A stretch of DNA of 59,377 nt, from positions 1-59,377 of the forward strand of contig DAHVWT010000006.1 of the NCBI GenBank assembly GCA_027327915.1. The letters run 5' to 3'. The DNA comes from Elusimicrobiota bacterium (lineage in GTDB: Bacteria > Elusimicrobiota > Elusimicrobia > UBA1565 > UBA9628). Below are positions 41,670 through 50,483 of the stretch, piece by piece; the stretch's first letter is position 1; the number at the start of each line of letters is the position of its first letter. The position numbers were made by a program, and so were the translations under genes. Under the pieces are notes generated by a model. It saw only the letters and a program-made list of their open reading frames with translations, did not search any database and was not told the DNA's origin.

Positions 41670-41930
41670 ATGGCAAGCGAGAGCGGTGGTTCGGGCGTTG
41701 CGTGGCTTTTGGTCGGGGCGGCGCTGGGCGTCGGCCTGGGCGTTCTGTTCGCGCCGAGATCCGGCGAGGAGACCCGGGAGGCGCTGGGGGAGTGGCTTCG
41801 CGAACGGCGCGAGCAGGGCTCGGAGTTCCTGGAAAAGATGAAGGAAAAAATCCCCGAGAAGAAAGAGAAGATCGTCAACGCGTACCGCGCGGGGCGGCAC
41901 GCCTACGAAGAGGGCGGCGTCAAAAGTTAA
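41670..41930 (+). CDS. YtxH-domain small membrane protein
   Basis: An 86-residue protein. GVAWLLVGAALGVGLGVLFAPRSGEETREAL is the YtxH signature: a glycine-rich membrane span followed by APRSG and a charged amphipathic helix (about 30-75). YtxH-type proteins are stress-related in several phyla, with no known mechanism. It has its own strong promoter and is one transcription unit, ending in a shared hairpin with pilT. Confidence 0.85.
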   Translation: MASESGGSGVAWLLVGAALGVGLGVLFAPRSGEETREALGEWLRERREQGSEFLEKMKEKIPEKKEKIVNAYRAGRHAYEEGGVKS

Positions 41931-41940
41931 GGAAGCTCGG

Positions 41941-41956
41941 ACGCCTTAAAAGGCGT
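41941..41956. terminator. convergent hairpin between YtxH gene and pilT
   Basis: ACGCCTT (41941-41947) and AAGGCGT (41950-41956) around two bases, holding the pilT stop codon. It is short and has no strong T run, so it is a weak terminator candidate. Confidence 0.35.
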
Positions 41957-43049
41957 TCTGAGTCAGAGCCGGGGCCGCCTGGGTCGCGGCGCTGCCCAGC
42001 AGGGATGGGTTTCTCATGTTGGCGGTCGCCGTTTCCTTGCTGACGATCCTTTTTTCGAAAAGCTTGGCGAGCCAGGCGTCCTTCGAGACCATCCCGACGT
42101 GTCCGCCGGAGAGTATGGCGTCGTTGATCTGCTCGAGCCTGTTTTCGCGGACGAGCTGGCGGGTGGCGGGGGTCGCGATGAGGATGTCGGCCACCAACAC
42201 GAGCCCCTTGCGGTCCGAGCGCGGCAGGAGCTGCTGGGAGATGACGGCGTCCAGGGTCATCGCCAGCTGCTCGCGAAGGCTTTCTTGGGCTTCCAGCGAC
42301 ACCGCGGTGATGATGCGCTGGGCGCTTTTCGCCGCGTCTTTGGTATGAAGAGTCGTCAGGACGAGATGGCCGGTTTCGGCCGCGAGGAGCGCCGCCATGA
42401 TCGACTTGGGAGTCCGCATCTCGCCCACGCAGATGATGTCGGGGTCCTGGCGCAGGGAATCCATGAGGCCGTCCTCGAAAGAAGGGGTGTCGAATCCCAC
42501 CTCCCGCTGCATGATGACCGAGCGGCCCGGGGGGCCGTTGGGAATGAGGTTTTCGATGGGGTCCTCGATCGTGACGATCTTGGAGGGGCGGCCGTGAAGG
42601 TTGACGTGCTGGAGCATGGCGGCCAGGGTCGTCGACTTGCCGCTCCCCGTCGATCCCGTCACGAGGACGATTCCGGCGCGCCGCTCGGTGAGGGTCGCCA
42701 CGACTGCCGGGAGGCCCAGGTTGGCGAGCGGGGGGATGCTGGCGAGGAGAAGCCGGATCGTGGCCGAATAGCTGCCCAGGGATTGGCACACGTTGAAGCG
42801 GTAGCGGCCCTGGCCCGCGATCGCGTAGGAGTAATTGGCGCGCTGTTCGGCCTTGAGCGTTTTGCGGTGCTCGTCCGTCATCGTGGGGTCGAGGATTTCC
42901 CGGAGGGCCTGGGCGTCGAGAGGCGGGTGCTGGAGGGGGGTCATCTCGCCCGCGACGCGGGCCATGGGGGGGAGTCCGGCGACCAAGTGCAGGTCGGAGC
43001 CGTTAAGGGCGTGGACTTCCTTGAGCAGCCCTTGAATGGTGATGGGCAT
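41946..43049 (-). CDS. pilT: PilT-type type IV pilus retraction ATPase
   Basis: A 367-residue secretion ATPase. N-terminal PAS-like part (GSDLHLVAGLPPMARVAGEM), then Walker A GSTGSGKST at 132-140, the Asp box with EDPIE, Walker B DIICVGEMRTPKSI, the His box TGHLVLTTLHT and C-terminal TRQLVRENRLEQINDAI, which corresponds to the AIRNLIRE retraction motif of PilT. It depolymerises pili to pull cells or take up DNA. The Walker B has TPKS where RDxET is usual. No other pilus gene is in the window. Confidence 0.9.
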   Translation of the reverse strand: MPITIQGLLKEVHALNGSDLHLVAGLPPMARVAGEMTPLQHPPLDAQALREILDPTMTDEHRKTLKAEQRANYSYAIAGQGRYRFNVCQSLGSYSATIRLLLASIPPLANLGLPAVVATLTERRAGIVLVTGSTGSGKSTTLAAMLQHVNLHGRPSKIVTIEDPIENLIPNGPPGRSVIMQREVGFDTPSFEDGLMDSLRQDPDIICVGEMRTPKSIMAALLAAETGHLVLTTLHTKDAAKSAQRIITAVSLEAQESLREQLAMTLDAVISQQLLPRSDRKGLVLVADILIATPATRQLVRENRLEQINDAILSGGHVGMVSKDAWLAKLFEKRIVSKETATANMRNPSLLGSAATQAAPALTQNAF

Positions 43050-43166
43050 TGAAGTAACGAGTTAGAGAATAGCCGGTAGCGATTAAAAAATCAAGACAAA
43101 AGATGGCAAACGCGGATCGCCTCGTCTCCGTCTCCCCCGCAAGCCGGAAGCCGGGGTGATCAAACA

Positions 43167-44066
43167 ATGAAAATCATCATCGCCGGAGGGACGGGCTTCA
43201 TCGGCGCGGCGGCGGCCGGGCGGCTGGCCCGGAGCGGCCACGAGGTCGTCATTTTAAGCCGCCAGCCGTCGCGGCGGGGGGCGCCTTATCGCCAGGAGCC
43301 GTGGGACGGCCTTCATGCGCAATCCTGCGCGCGCGCCCTGGAAGGGGCGGATGCGATCGTCAATCTGGCCGGCGCCCCGGTCGCCCAAGGCCGCTGGGGC
43401 GCCGTCCGCAAAATGGATCTGATCGCGAGCCGCGTCGGCGCCACCCGCGCCCTCGTGGAGGCGATTCGCCGCGCCTCGCGCAGGCCCGCCGTCCTCGTCA
43501 ACGCGTCGGCGGTGGGCTACTATGGAGACCGCGGGGATGAGTTCCTCTACGAGGAGTCTCCTCCGGGGCAAGGTTTCCTCTGCGACCTGGCCCTGGCTTG
43601 GGAGGCGGCCGCCTCCGAGGCTTCGGCGCTCGGGGTCCGGGTCGTCAAGCTCCGTATCGGGATGGTCCTCCACCGGGAGGGCGGGGCGTTGGCGCGGATG
43701 ATCCCTGTCTTTCGCGCTTTTTTGGGAGGCCCCTTGGGGACGGGGCGTCAGTGGGTGTCGTGGATCGCGCGCGAGGATTTGGCGGCGCTCATCGCCCACG
43801 CGGTTGAAAATCCCATCGAGGGGGCGGTGAACGCCGCGGCGCCCGATCCGGCGACGAACGCCGAATTCGCCGGGGCCGTGGCCCGGGCCCTCGGGCGCCC
43901 CTGCCGGCTCGGCGCCCCGGCCGCGGCGCTGAGAATCGCCTTCGGCGAGATGGCGGACGAAATATTGCTCGCAAGCCAGCGGGTCTTTCCCCGCAAGGCC
44001 CTCGGCTCCGGCTTTTCCTTTCGCTACCGGGATCTCGACGCCGCGCTTAAGGCCGCGCTGGAATAG
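43167..44066 (+). CDS. TIGR01777-type epimerase (YfcH-like)
   Basis: A 299-residue SDR-fold protein with IIAGGTGFIGAAAAGRLARS at the N-terminus (NAD site), SRVGATRALVEAIRRASRRP, VNASAVGYYGDRGDEFLYEE and WVSWIAREDLAALIAHAVEN, all typical of the YfcH or DUF1731-bearing family. The C-terminal part ends with QRVFPRKALGSGFSFRYRDL, the DUF1731 form. The real substrate is unknown throughout the family. It is flanked by convergent ald and divergent pilT. Confidence 0.9.
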   Translation: MKIIIAGGTGFIGAAAAGRLARSGHEVVILSRQPSRRGAPYRQEPWDGLHAQSCARALEGADAIVNLAGAPVAQGRWGAVRKMDLIASRVGATRALVEAIRRASRRPAVLVNASAVGYYGDRGDEFLYEESPPGQGFLCDLALAWEAAASEASALGVRVVKLRIGMVLHREGGALARMIPVFRAFLGGPLGTGRQWVSWIAREDLAALIAHAVENPIEGAVNAAAPDPATNAEFAGAVARALGRPCRLGAPAAALRIAFGEMADEILLASQRVFPRKALGSGFSFRYRDLDAALKAALE

Positions 44067-44103
44067 CCGCCGCCTGGGCAAGCTGGAAGACCGGGGCGGC
44101 GCC

Positions 44104-45219
44104 TTAGTTCAAGAGAGCGGACAAACCCTCGGACTCCTCGCCCACGGCCTCCGCCACGGCGTCGCAGGTGAGCTTGCCGCGGTAGACGTTGACTCCCCGG
44201 GCCAGAGCCGGGTCGTTGCGCGCCGCCTCCTCGAGCCCCTCGGCGGCGATCGCCCGGGCATAGCCCAGGCTCGCGTTGGTGAGAGCGTAAGTCGAGGTGT
44301 GGGGAACCGATCCCGGGATGTTGGGGACGGCATAGTGAAGAACGCCGTGCTTGACGAGCACGGGGCGGTCGTGGCTTGTCTCCTCGCAGGTTTCGATGGA
44401 GCCTCCCTGGTCGATCGCGACGTCGACCAGGACGGCGCCGGGGCGCATGCGCTTGACCATCGCCTCGGTGACGAGCTTGGGGGCCTTCGCCCCGGGGATG
44501 AGGACGGCCCCGATCACGCAGTCGGCCTCGACGACGGCCTTGGTGATGTTTTCCTCATGGCTCATGAGCGTCGTGACGGCGTTGCCGAAGATCTCCTCGA
44601 GATAGGCGAGCCGCTTTTGGGAGACGTCGAGGATGTTGACCCGAGCGCCCATGCCGACCGCGATCTTGGCCGCGTTCGTCCCGACGACGCCTCCGCCCAC
44701 GATCGTGACGGTCCCCCGGCTCGTGCCGGGAACGCCGCCCAGCAGGACGCCGCGCCCGCCCGGGTGCTTCTCGAGGAAATGCGCCCCGACCTGGACGCTC
44801 ATCTTCCCCGCGACCTCGCTCATGGGGGTCAGGAGGGGAAGGCTGCCGTCGTCGGTCTGGATCGTCTCGTAGGCGACCGCCCGGACCTGGGATTTCTGGA
44901 GGAAGCGCACCAGGCCCGGGTTGGAGGCGAGATGAAGATAGGTATAGAGGATCTGGCCCTCGTGGAAAAAGCGGTATTCCTCTTCGAGCGGCTCCTTGAC
45001 CTTGATGATCATGTCGCTCTCGTCGAAGAGCCGTCGCTTCTCGGCGACGATGGTCGCTCCGGACGCCTTGTATTCCTCGTCGCTGATGCCGGAGCCGACG
45101 CCGGCGCCTTTCTCGACGAGGACTTTGTGGCCGTCATGGATCAGGGCGCGCGCCCCGCCTGGCACCAGGGAGACGCGGTATTCGCGGTTCTTGACTTCCT
45201 TCGGGACTCCGATTTTCAT
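44104..45219 (-). CDS. ald: alanine dehydrogenase
   Basis: A 371-residue enzyme, usual length. N-terminal [20 protein letters not shown] with the pyruvate-site Arg and Lys, then [13 protein letters not shown] with the catalytic His, the NAD site [20 protein letters not shown] and [14 protein letters not shown]. It interconverts L-alanine with pyruvate and ammonia. The gene downstream on the strand (thioredoxin-like) ends 15 bases earlier in reading direction. AGGAG lies before the ATG. Confidence 0.96.
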   Translation of the reverse strand: MKIGVPKEVKNREYRVSLVPGGARALIHDGHKVLVEKGAGVGSGISDEEYKASGATIVAEKRRLFDESDMIIKVKEPLEEEYRFFHEGQILYTYLHLASNPGLVRFLQKSQVRAVAYETIQTDDGSLPLLTPMSEVAGKMSVQVGAHFLEKHPGGRGVLLGGVPGTSRGTVTIVGGGVVGTNAAKIAVGMGARVNILDVSQKRLAYLEEIFGNAVTTLMSHEENITKAVVEADCVIGAVLIPGAKAPKLVTEAMVKRMRPGAVLVDVAIDQGGSIETCEETSHDRPVLVKHGVLHYAVPNIPGSVPHTSTYALTNASLGYARAIAAEGLEEAARNDPALARGVNVYRGKLTCDAVAEAVGEESEGLSALLN

Positions 45220-45234
45220 GGTAGGGCTCCTTTT

Positions 45235-45702
45235 TTAAGGCAGTCCGTAGGCCGCGGCGAGTTCCGAGAGGCTCTCAAGCCCCATCGGCATTCCCGCGGC
45301 CTCGTTGAGGATGCGGCCATGGGGGTCCGTCACGAAAAAATAAGGGGTTCCGTCGACGCGCAAGTCCCCCGCGGGGTCGAGGAGCGTGTCGGGGCCGAAG
45401 GCCCTCGCGAAGCTCCGGACGGCGGCCGGCTCGTCCATTCCGACGATGATGCGGGTCGCGACGCCGCGGGAGGCGAGGTAGCGCCGCAACTGGAGGATGA
45501 CGGGGGAGGCCATGTGGCAGGCGCCGCACCACGGGGCCACGTAGACCGTGAGGCATTTAGGGGCGGGGCAGGCGGCCAAGGATGGGGCGGTCTTTCCCTC
45601 CAGCATGGGCAGACGCAGCGGCGGCATCCTGTTGGTCTGGGATTCGCTGGAGCAAGCCGCGGCGAGGGCGAGGCAGGCGACGGCCGTCAGGCGTAACCGC
45701 AT
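45235..45702 (-). CDS. thioredoxin-like lipoprotein
   Basis: A 155-residue protein with a lipobox (LAAAC, Cys at about 17). The thioredoxin-fold active site is VAPWCGACHMASP, with CGAC, and the cis-proline VDGTPYFFVT. It is probably a periplasmic disulfide or thiol oxidoreductase anchored in a membrane. It is upstream of ald on the minus strand. Divergent SPFH gene on the other side. Confidence 0.85.
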   Translation of the reverse strand: MRLRLTAVACLALAAACSSESQTNRMPPLRLPMLEGKTAPSLAACPAPKCLTVYVAPWCGACHMASPVILQLRRYLASRGVATRIIVGMDEPAAVRSFARAFGPDTLLDPAGDLRVDGTPYFFVTDPHGRILNEAAGMPMGLESLSELAAAYGLP

Positions 45703-45751
45703 TTTTTTATTTTAGCACATGAGACGTCTTGAGTTTGAACGACGCGCAGTA

Positions 45752-45760
45752 TGATATAAT
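45752..45760 (+). promoter_or_regulatory. extended -10 promoter for the SPFH gene
   Basis: TGATATAAT (45752-45760) is an extended -10 box (TGn-TATAAT). -35 candidates TTGAGT and TTGAAC are at poor spacing (20 and 14 bases). Leader of about 40 bases; AAGGAG precedes the ATG at 45807. Confidence 0.6.
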
Positions 45761-45806
45761 CGCGGTCGAAGTCATGATGACAATGTTGACTCGCAAGGAG
45801 ACGACG

Positions 45807-46637
45807 ATGAGACGAATGTTGGGCCTAACGATGGCCCTCGGAGCCGCTTTCCCTTTTCTTCTATCAGGCTGCGCGATCGTAAGCTCGGGCTTCGCGGGCG
45901 TCGAGTGGGCGCCCAGCAAGGGAACGATCAAGAAGGCCCTCCCCGAAGGCTTCCATCTTGTTTCTCCGTTCGCGACGATTTATTACTACGACCTGCGCCA
46001 GCAGGAGCGCCAGGCCAGCCTCGAAGTCCAGGCTTCCGACGGCCTGACTCTTCTGTTGATGACCTCCGTGCTCTACCGTCCCAATCCCAACCGCCTCTAC
46101 GAACTGCAGACCAGCCTCGGCCCCAACTATTACGACGTGCTCATCGCGCCCCTCCTGGGAAGCGTCGCTCGCAAGATCGTCGGCCAGTATAGGCCCGAGG
46201 ACGTATGGTCGAAGAAGCGCCAGGAGGTCGAGACGGAGCTGCTGGAAGCCCTCAAGGCCCAGATCGCGGGCCAGCCGATCTACATCGACGCCGTCGTCAT
46301 CCGGACCGTCCGTCTGCCCAGGACGCTCCAGGAAGCCATCGACCGCAAGCTCCAGGAGCAGCAGCGCGCCCAGGAGATGACGTATGTTCTCGACCGCGAG
46401 GAGCAGGAGGCGAAGAGAAAGGAGATCGAGGCCAACGGCATCGCCAACTATCAGAGGATCATCAACAAGACGCTCACGCCGGAGCTGCTCGAGTGGAAGC
46501 AAGTCAACGCGATGGAGCAGATCTCCATGTCCCCGAACGCCAAGACCATCATGTTTGGGAGCAACGGCAAGGGCGGCGGCCTCCCTCTCATTGTCAACAC
46601 CGGCGACGGAAGCAAGGAAGCCGGTCGGGGCAAGTAA
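45807..46637 (+). CDS. SPFH/prohibitin-like lipoprotein
   Basis: A 276-residue protein. Most members of this family are anchored by a membrane helix, but here the N-terminus has a lipobox (FPFLLSGCAIVSSG, Cys at about 22). The SPFH domain covers about 30-210, with LPEGFHLVSPFATIYYYDLR, EVQASDGLTLLLMTSVLYRP and VVIRTVRLPRTLQEAIDRKL. A coiled coil follows (EQQRAQEMTYVLDREEQEAK), then a C-terminal part found in prohibitins. It probably forms membrane rings or patches on the periplasmic side. Confidence 0.85.
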   Translation: MRRMLGLTMALGAAFPFLLSGCAIVSSGFAGVEWAPSKGTIKKALPEGFHLVSPFATIYYYDLRQQERQASLEVQASDGLTLLLMTSVLYRPNPNRLYELQTSLGPNYYDVLIAPLLGSVARKIVGQYRPEDVWSKKRQEVETELLEALKAQIAGQPIYIDAVVIRTVRLPRTLQEAIDRKLQEQQRAQEMTYVLDREEQEAKRKEIEANGIANYQRIINKTLTPELLEWKQVNAMEQISMSPNAKTIMFGSNGKGGGLPLIVNTGDGSKEAGRGK

Positions 46638-46723
46638 TAAGCCATCCCGGCGAAGGCCGGGACTCCGGCACCCTTCTGACGCGGCCCGGTTGACGGGGCC
46701 GATCGCCTATCCGGGCCCTTATT
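46636..46723. terminator. convergent hairpin region between SPFH gene and a lipoprotein gene
   Basis: CCCGGC and GCCGGG (46646-46651, 46656-46661) with a GAAG loop extend by one T-A pair. AATAAG at 46636 can pair with CTTATT at 46718, closing the whole region. It lies between two converging stop codons. Confidence 0.5.
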
Positions 46724-46729
46724 AGAGGC

Positions 46730-47377
46730 TTAGAACGGCGAGCTGTCGCAGGGGCCCGTCGCGTAGATCGACCACTTGTAGTGCACGAACGAGTCCTCGT
46801 TGTAATACCAGCGCACCGTGATGTGGCCGCTGCTGCCGAACTTGGAGGATTCGCTGGCGACATAGGCTGAGGCGCCTCCGGGGCCCTCGCTCGTGTAGGA
46901 GAAATCGGCGTGGTCGAAATGGTAGTCGTTGACGAGGGTGTCGGGGCCGACGATGTCGTCTCCGGATCCGGCCTTGGCCGCCGGCCTCGGCGGCTCCGTT
47001 TTTGTCCCCGAGCTCACGAGCACCGTATGGACGTATCGCGCCTGGACCTCGAGGGTCCGGGCGTTGGTGAGGATGTTGGCCGTCGCCAGCGTGCCGTCGT
47101 TGGTGTCCGGCTGCTGGCGCCTGTAGGTCGACTGGCGGGACTCCCCTGTCTTGTCCAAGGGGGTGATGAGGAAATCCTTGAGCGTGCAATCCCCCACGAC
47201 GCTGTTGACCTCGATGCTGAGGATGCCGTCCGGGCGCAGCGCCCATCTGCCGTGAGACCCGCCGTGGACGTTGTCTTTGAGGGTGACTTCCTCGGGGGCG
47301 CGCGTCACGATCTGGGGCTCGGAGCAGGCGGCAACCAGGGCGAAGGCGGCGAGAACGACCGAACGGTTGGTTCGCAT
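46730..47377 (-). CDS. lipoprotein, unknown function
   Basis: A 215-residue protein with a lipobox (LVAAC, Cys at about 18). The mature part has a beta-rich look: GRWALRPDGILSIEVNSVVG, DDIVGPDTLVNDYHFDHADF and GHITVRWYYNEDSFVHYKWS. Three other cysteines may form a disulfide (VVGDCTL and ATGPCDS). No family was recognised. It has its own -10 box at 47386-47391 and converges on the SPFH gene. Confidence 0.65.
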   Translation of the reverse strand: MRTNRSVVLAAFALVAACSEPQIVTRAPEEVTLKDNVHGGSHGRWALRPDGILSIEVNSVVGDCTLKDFLITPLDKTGESRQSTYRRQQPDTNDGTLATANILTNARTLEVQARYVHTVLVSSGTKTEPPRPAAKAGSGDDIVGPDTLVNDYHFDHADFSYTSEGPGGASAYVASESSKFGSSGHITVRWYYNEDSFVHYKWSIYATGPCDSSPF

Positions 47378-47385
47378 ATTTTTTA

Positions 47386-47391
47386 ATTATA
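47386..47391 (-). promoter_or_regulatory. candidate -10 box
   Basis: TATAAT on the minus strand, eight bases before the ATG at 47377. No -35 box and no Shine-Dalgarno are visible. Confidence 0.45.
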
Positions 47392-47417
47392 GTATTTTAT
47401 CCGAGAGAAACCCCCCG

Positions 47418-48482
47418 ATGAGCGTTATCGGCGCGCTGCTTTTGATCCTTTTGGCGGGAGTCATCAACGGCTCCTACGCTTTGCCGTCCAAATACATGGG
47501 CCGATGGAGGTTCGAGAACATCTGGCTTCAGTTCGCGCTCTGGACCTTCGTCGTTCTGCCCTGGACGCTGATGCTTCTCGTGGAGCCGGATATCGTCAAG
47601 ATCTATCGCGCGGCTCCGTCTTCCCTTCTGCGTCTCATGCTGGCGGGCGGGTTCGCGTTCGGCGTCGGCCAAGTCTGCTTCGCCGTGGCGTTCGACATGA
47701 TCGGGATGGGCCTGAGCTTCGTCATCAACGTGGGCCTGGGCATGAGCCTGGGTTTCCTGCTGCCGCTGTTGATCCAGCATCCGCGTGAAATCCCCACGCC
47801 GTTTGGGCTGGCGACTCTGTTGGGAACGGCGCTCGCCGGCCTTGGCTTGCTCTTCTCCAATCACGCGGGCAGGCTGCGCGACCGGGAGCGCAAGAAGGCC
47901 GAGGCGCCCGGAGACGCGACGGGCGGCGCCTCGGCCGCGCGCGGCCGCAGGCACGCGATGGGCGTCCTGCTGACCGTCTTGACGGGCCTGACCTCGGCGG
48001 GCCAGAACGCGGTGTTTTCCATGACGGCGGGCCTGCAACGGTTGGCGGTGAAAATGGGAGCCGGCTCTTTCGCGGCGTCCAGCGTGCTCTGGCCCGGGTT
48101 TCTCTCGAGCGCCTTCGTTCCCTTCGCCCTCTACACCTTGTATCTGCACCGAAGGAACCGGTCGTTCGCCCTTTACAAGGAGGCGGGCGCCGCGAAGTAT
48201 CATCTCCTCGCCGTTGTGATGGGCGTGGCGTGGTATGGCTCGCTCGCGCTCTACAGCAAGGCGTCGCGGATCATCGGCGACTTGGGACCCTTGGTGGGGT
48301 GGCCGATGTTCATGGCGCTGATCATCTTAACGTCGAATTTTTGGGGATGGCGGCACGGAGAATGGGAGGCTTCCGGGACCTCGGCCAAGCGCGTCATGAA
48401 ATGGGGGCTGGCCTGCCTGGTGGTCTCGGTCGTCGTCCTCGGCTACGGGTCCTCGCTTCGCGGCCACGATCTCGTTAAGTAG
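47418..48482 (+). CDS. RhaT-like L-rhamnose/proton symporter
   Basis: A 354-residue protein with ten membrane segments. LLLILLAGVINGSYALPSKYM and FENIWLQFALWTFVVLPWTL at the N-terminus, GVGQVCFAVAFDMIGMGLSFVI and SAGQNAVFSMTAG are the RhaT pattern. Substrate could be rhamnose or another sugar. rfbC (58075) in the window makes dTDP-rhamnose precursors, but a direct link is not supported. The gene is divergent from the lipoprotein at 47377. Confidence 0.85.
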   Translation: MSVIGALLLILLAGVINGSYALPSKYMGRWRFENIWLQFALWTFVVLPWTLMLLVEPDIVKIYRAAPSSLLRLMLAGGFAFGVGQVCFAVAFDMIGMGLSFVINVGLGMSLGFLLPLLIQHPREIPTPFGLATLLGTALAGLGLLFSNHAGRLRDRERKKAEAPGDATGGASAARGRRHAMGVLLTVLTGLTSAGQNAVFSMTAGLQRLAVKMGAGSFAASSVLWPGFLSSAFVPFALYTLYLHRRNRSFALYKEAGAAKYHLLAVVMGVAWYGSLALYSKASRIIGDLGPLVGWPMFMALIILTSNFWGWRHGEWEASGTSAKRVMKWGLACLVVSVVVLGYGSSLRGHDLVK

Positions 48483-48492
48483 GGTCCCTATG

Positions 48493-48515
48493 GCCGGGGA
48501 TTCCGGCTCCCCGGC
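48493..48515. terminator. convergent hairpin between RhaT-like and MFS genes
   Basis: GCCGGGGA (48493-48500) and TCCCCGGC (48508-48515) around seven bases, between two converging genes. No T run follows on either strand. Confidence 0.45.
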
Positions 48516-48551
48516 TGAAAAAGCGGAAGTAGAGGCCGATGTTGAAGGTCA

Positions 48552-49643
48552 TCAAGGCCGCTTGGAGGAGAAAGGGAGGCCGAAGAGTCCTTCCTCGAAA
48601 AGCCAGCCCGTCAGGGCGGTGCCGCCCGAGGAGCTCAGAAGCCGGGCCGCCTGATTGAATCCCAGGGCCCTTCCCCGCCACGCGTCTCCCGCCATCTCCG
48701 TGATGGCGTTCTGTTGGATGGGAAGCGCCGCGACGCGCAAGGCGGGGGTGAGGAGGAAGACGAGCACCGCGATGGGACGCGCGGGCGTGAAGGCCAGGGA
48801 CAAGAGAAGCAGCGTTCCCAAGCCCCGGGTGAGCGCGATCGAGCCGACGAAGCCCCAGCGGCGGTCGAGTCTCGGAGCGGCGAGAAGGGCCGCCGAGCCC
48901 AGGAACCCCGCCGCGAAGCCGTAGAGCGCCATTTGTCTTTTGGGGACGTGGTAGATCGCGATGAAAAAGGGGATGAGGAAGGGGGTGGTCAGGCCCTGCG
49001 AGAGCCCGTTGAGGGCCCCCGTGATGGAGAAGCGCCCGGCCACCTTGCGGCGCTCCGGGTGGGGGGCTTCCTTGAGCCGCGGGATGCGCAGCGGGACCAG
49101 GAACGCGAGCCCCCCCAGGGAGAGAAGGCCGGCCGCCGCAAAAGCGTCGTGGGCTGAAAAATAGCGCGCCAGGAGCATGCCCAGGGCCGCGAAGGCTCCG
49201 CTGGCGAACGTGAAGACGGCAAAGGCATGGGTGCGGTCCTTGGCGGGGCAGAGATCGGCGATGGCCGCGCTTTGGACGGGCTGGGCGGCCCCGCCGACCC
49301 CGCCGCCGGCGAGGGAGCCCGTCTGCGAATAGCCGCCCAGCACCGCGGCGAGGAGCACGGCGGGGACGCTCCAGGAGCCGCAGAGGATGAAGGCGCTCGC
49401 GGGGAGGATGATGCCGACGATCCAGAGCATCCATCTTCGTCCCAGGGCGTCCGTGTAATGGCCGACGGCGGCGCCCAGGAGGGCGGTCGCGATGGTCGCG
49501 GCCGCGAAAACCCCGCCCACGGCGGCCTCGCCGTAGCGCAGATCGACTAAGAGGAGGTAGGGAAACGCAATCGCGATCATCCCGGCGGCGAGGCTTCGCA
49601 GGATGCGGAATCCGAGCAGAAGCTTAAGGTCGCGGCTCCACAT
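48552..49643 (-). CDS. MFS transporter
   Basis: A 363-residue protein with about 10-12 membrane segments. The loop between TM2 and TM3, GHYTDALGRRWMLWIVGI, is the MFS signature (G-x3-D-x2-GRR). A second copy after TM8, near APRLDRRWGFVGSI, is weaker. The N-terminus is short (WSRDLKLLLGFRILRSLAAG). Substrate unknown. Its start lies 20 bases inside the end of the MscS gene, so both are coupled on the minus strand. Confidence 0.85.
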   Translation of the reverse strand: MWSRDLKLLLGFRILRSLAAGMIAIAFPYLLLVDLRYGEAAVGGVFAAATIATALLGAAVGHYTDALGRRWMLWIVGIILPASAFILCGSWSVPAVLLAAVLGGYSQTGSLAGGGVGGAAQPVQSAAIADLCPAKDRTHAFAVFTFASGAFAALGMLLARYFSAHDAFAAAGLLSLGGLAFLVPLRIPRLKEAPHPERRKVAGRFSITGALNGLSQGLTTPFLIPFFIAIYHVPKRQMALYGFAAGFLGSAALLAAPRLDRRWGFVGSIALTRGLGTLLLLSLAFTPARPIAVLVFLLTPALRVAALPIQQNAITEMAGDAWRGRALGFNQAARLLSSSGGTALTGWLFEEGLFGLPFSSKRP

Positions 49644-50436
49644 GGCCGGAGAGGCGGACGGCGCGTTCGGGGAGGGCGAAGGGGATGCCGTCGGCGGCGA
49701 AGCGCGCGGCGAGCCGCTTTAAAAAGGCGTGGACGAGGGCGCCCCGGTCGGCGGCGGCGCGGGCCTTCAAACTCACCGAGCAGGAGGCGCCCGCTTCTCC
49801 CAAGGCCAAAAGGGCCCACGAGGGGGAAAAACCGGGCGCCGCGCCCGGGGCGCCGTTTTGGACCTCGAGGGCGGCGGCGAGCGCGGCCTTCTCCGCGCGT
49901 TCGACGTCGGGAATCGGGACCCGGACGGGGACGCTCACGAGAACCGCCGGATCGGGTCGGCTCATGTTCGTGAAGATCGCCTGGGAGAGCTTCGCGTTCG
50001 GGATCATGACGACCGAATTCGTCGCGGCGTCGTGGATCATGACCGACCTCCAGCCCACGTCCTGGACCGCGCCCTCCGTCCCCAAGTCGAGCTTGAGGTA
50101 ATCTCCCACCTTCACGGCCTCGGACATGACGAGATAGATGCCGGCGAATAGGTTCGTGAGAGTGTCTTGGAGGGCGAGCGCGGCCGCGAGCGTGCCGAGG
50201 CCCAGCGCCGTGAGGAGGGGCTTGATCGAGACGCCCAGCGTGTCCAGGACGACGAGAATGCCGAGGGTCCAGACCGTGCCCTGAGCGAGCCGCTCGCCGA
50301 GCGAGGTCGCCCCGGCCGTGAATTTGAACCTCTCGGCGTAGGGACGGACGGCGCCCCGGGCCTTGGAGGCCAGGTACCAAGTGGCGACGAAGACGACCGC
50401 CGCCAGCGGCCAGTGGTTCATGCCGGGATGATTCAC
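49624..50436 (-). CDS. MscS-family mechanosensitive channel
   Basis: A 270-residue protein. TM helices at about 10-24 and 54-70, and pore helix TM3 about 72-95 (PLLTALGLGTLAAALALQDT, the Gly/Ala-rich form), followed by LTNLFAGIYLVMSEAVKVGD and the beta domain GTEGAVQDVGWRSVMIHDAA and NSVVMIPNAKLSQA. The alpha-beta C-terminal domain follows. It opens when membrane tension rises. Overlaps the MFS gene by 20 bases. Confidence 0.9.
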   Translation of the reverse strand: MNHPGMNHWPLAAVVFVATWYLASKARGAVRPYAERFKFTAGATSLGERLAQGTVWTLGILVVLDTLGVSIKPLLTALGLGTLAAALALQDTLTNLFAGIYLVMSEAVKVGDYLKLDLGTEGAVQDVGWRSVMIHDAATNSVVMIPNAKLSQAIFTNMSRPDPAVLVSVPVRVPIPDVERAEKAALAAALEVQNGAPGAAPGFSPSWALLALGEAGASCSVSLKARAAADRGALVHAFLKRLAARFAADGIPFALPERAVRLSGHVEPRP

Positions 50437-50483
50437 AGGCCGGTATTATACTTTTGTATATTGCGCGTTGCGGCGAAAGATTG

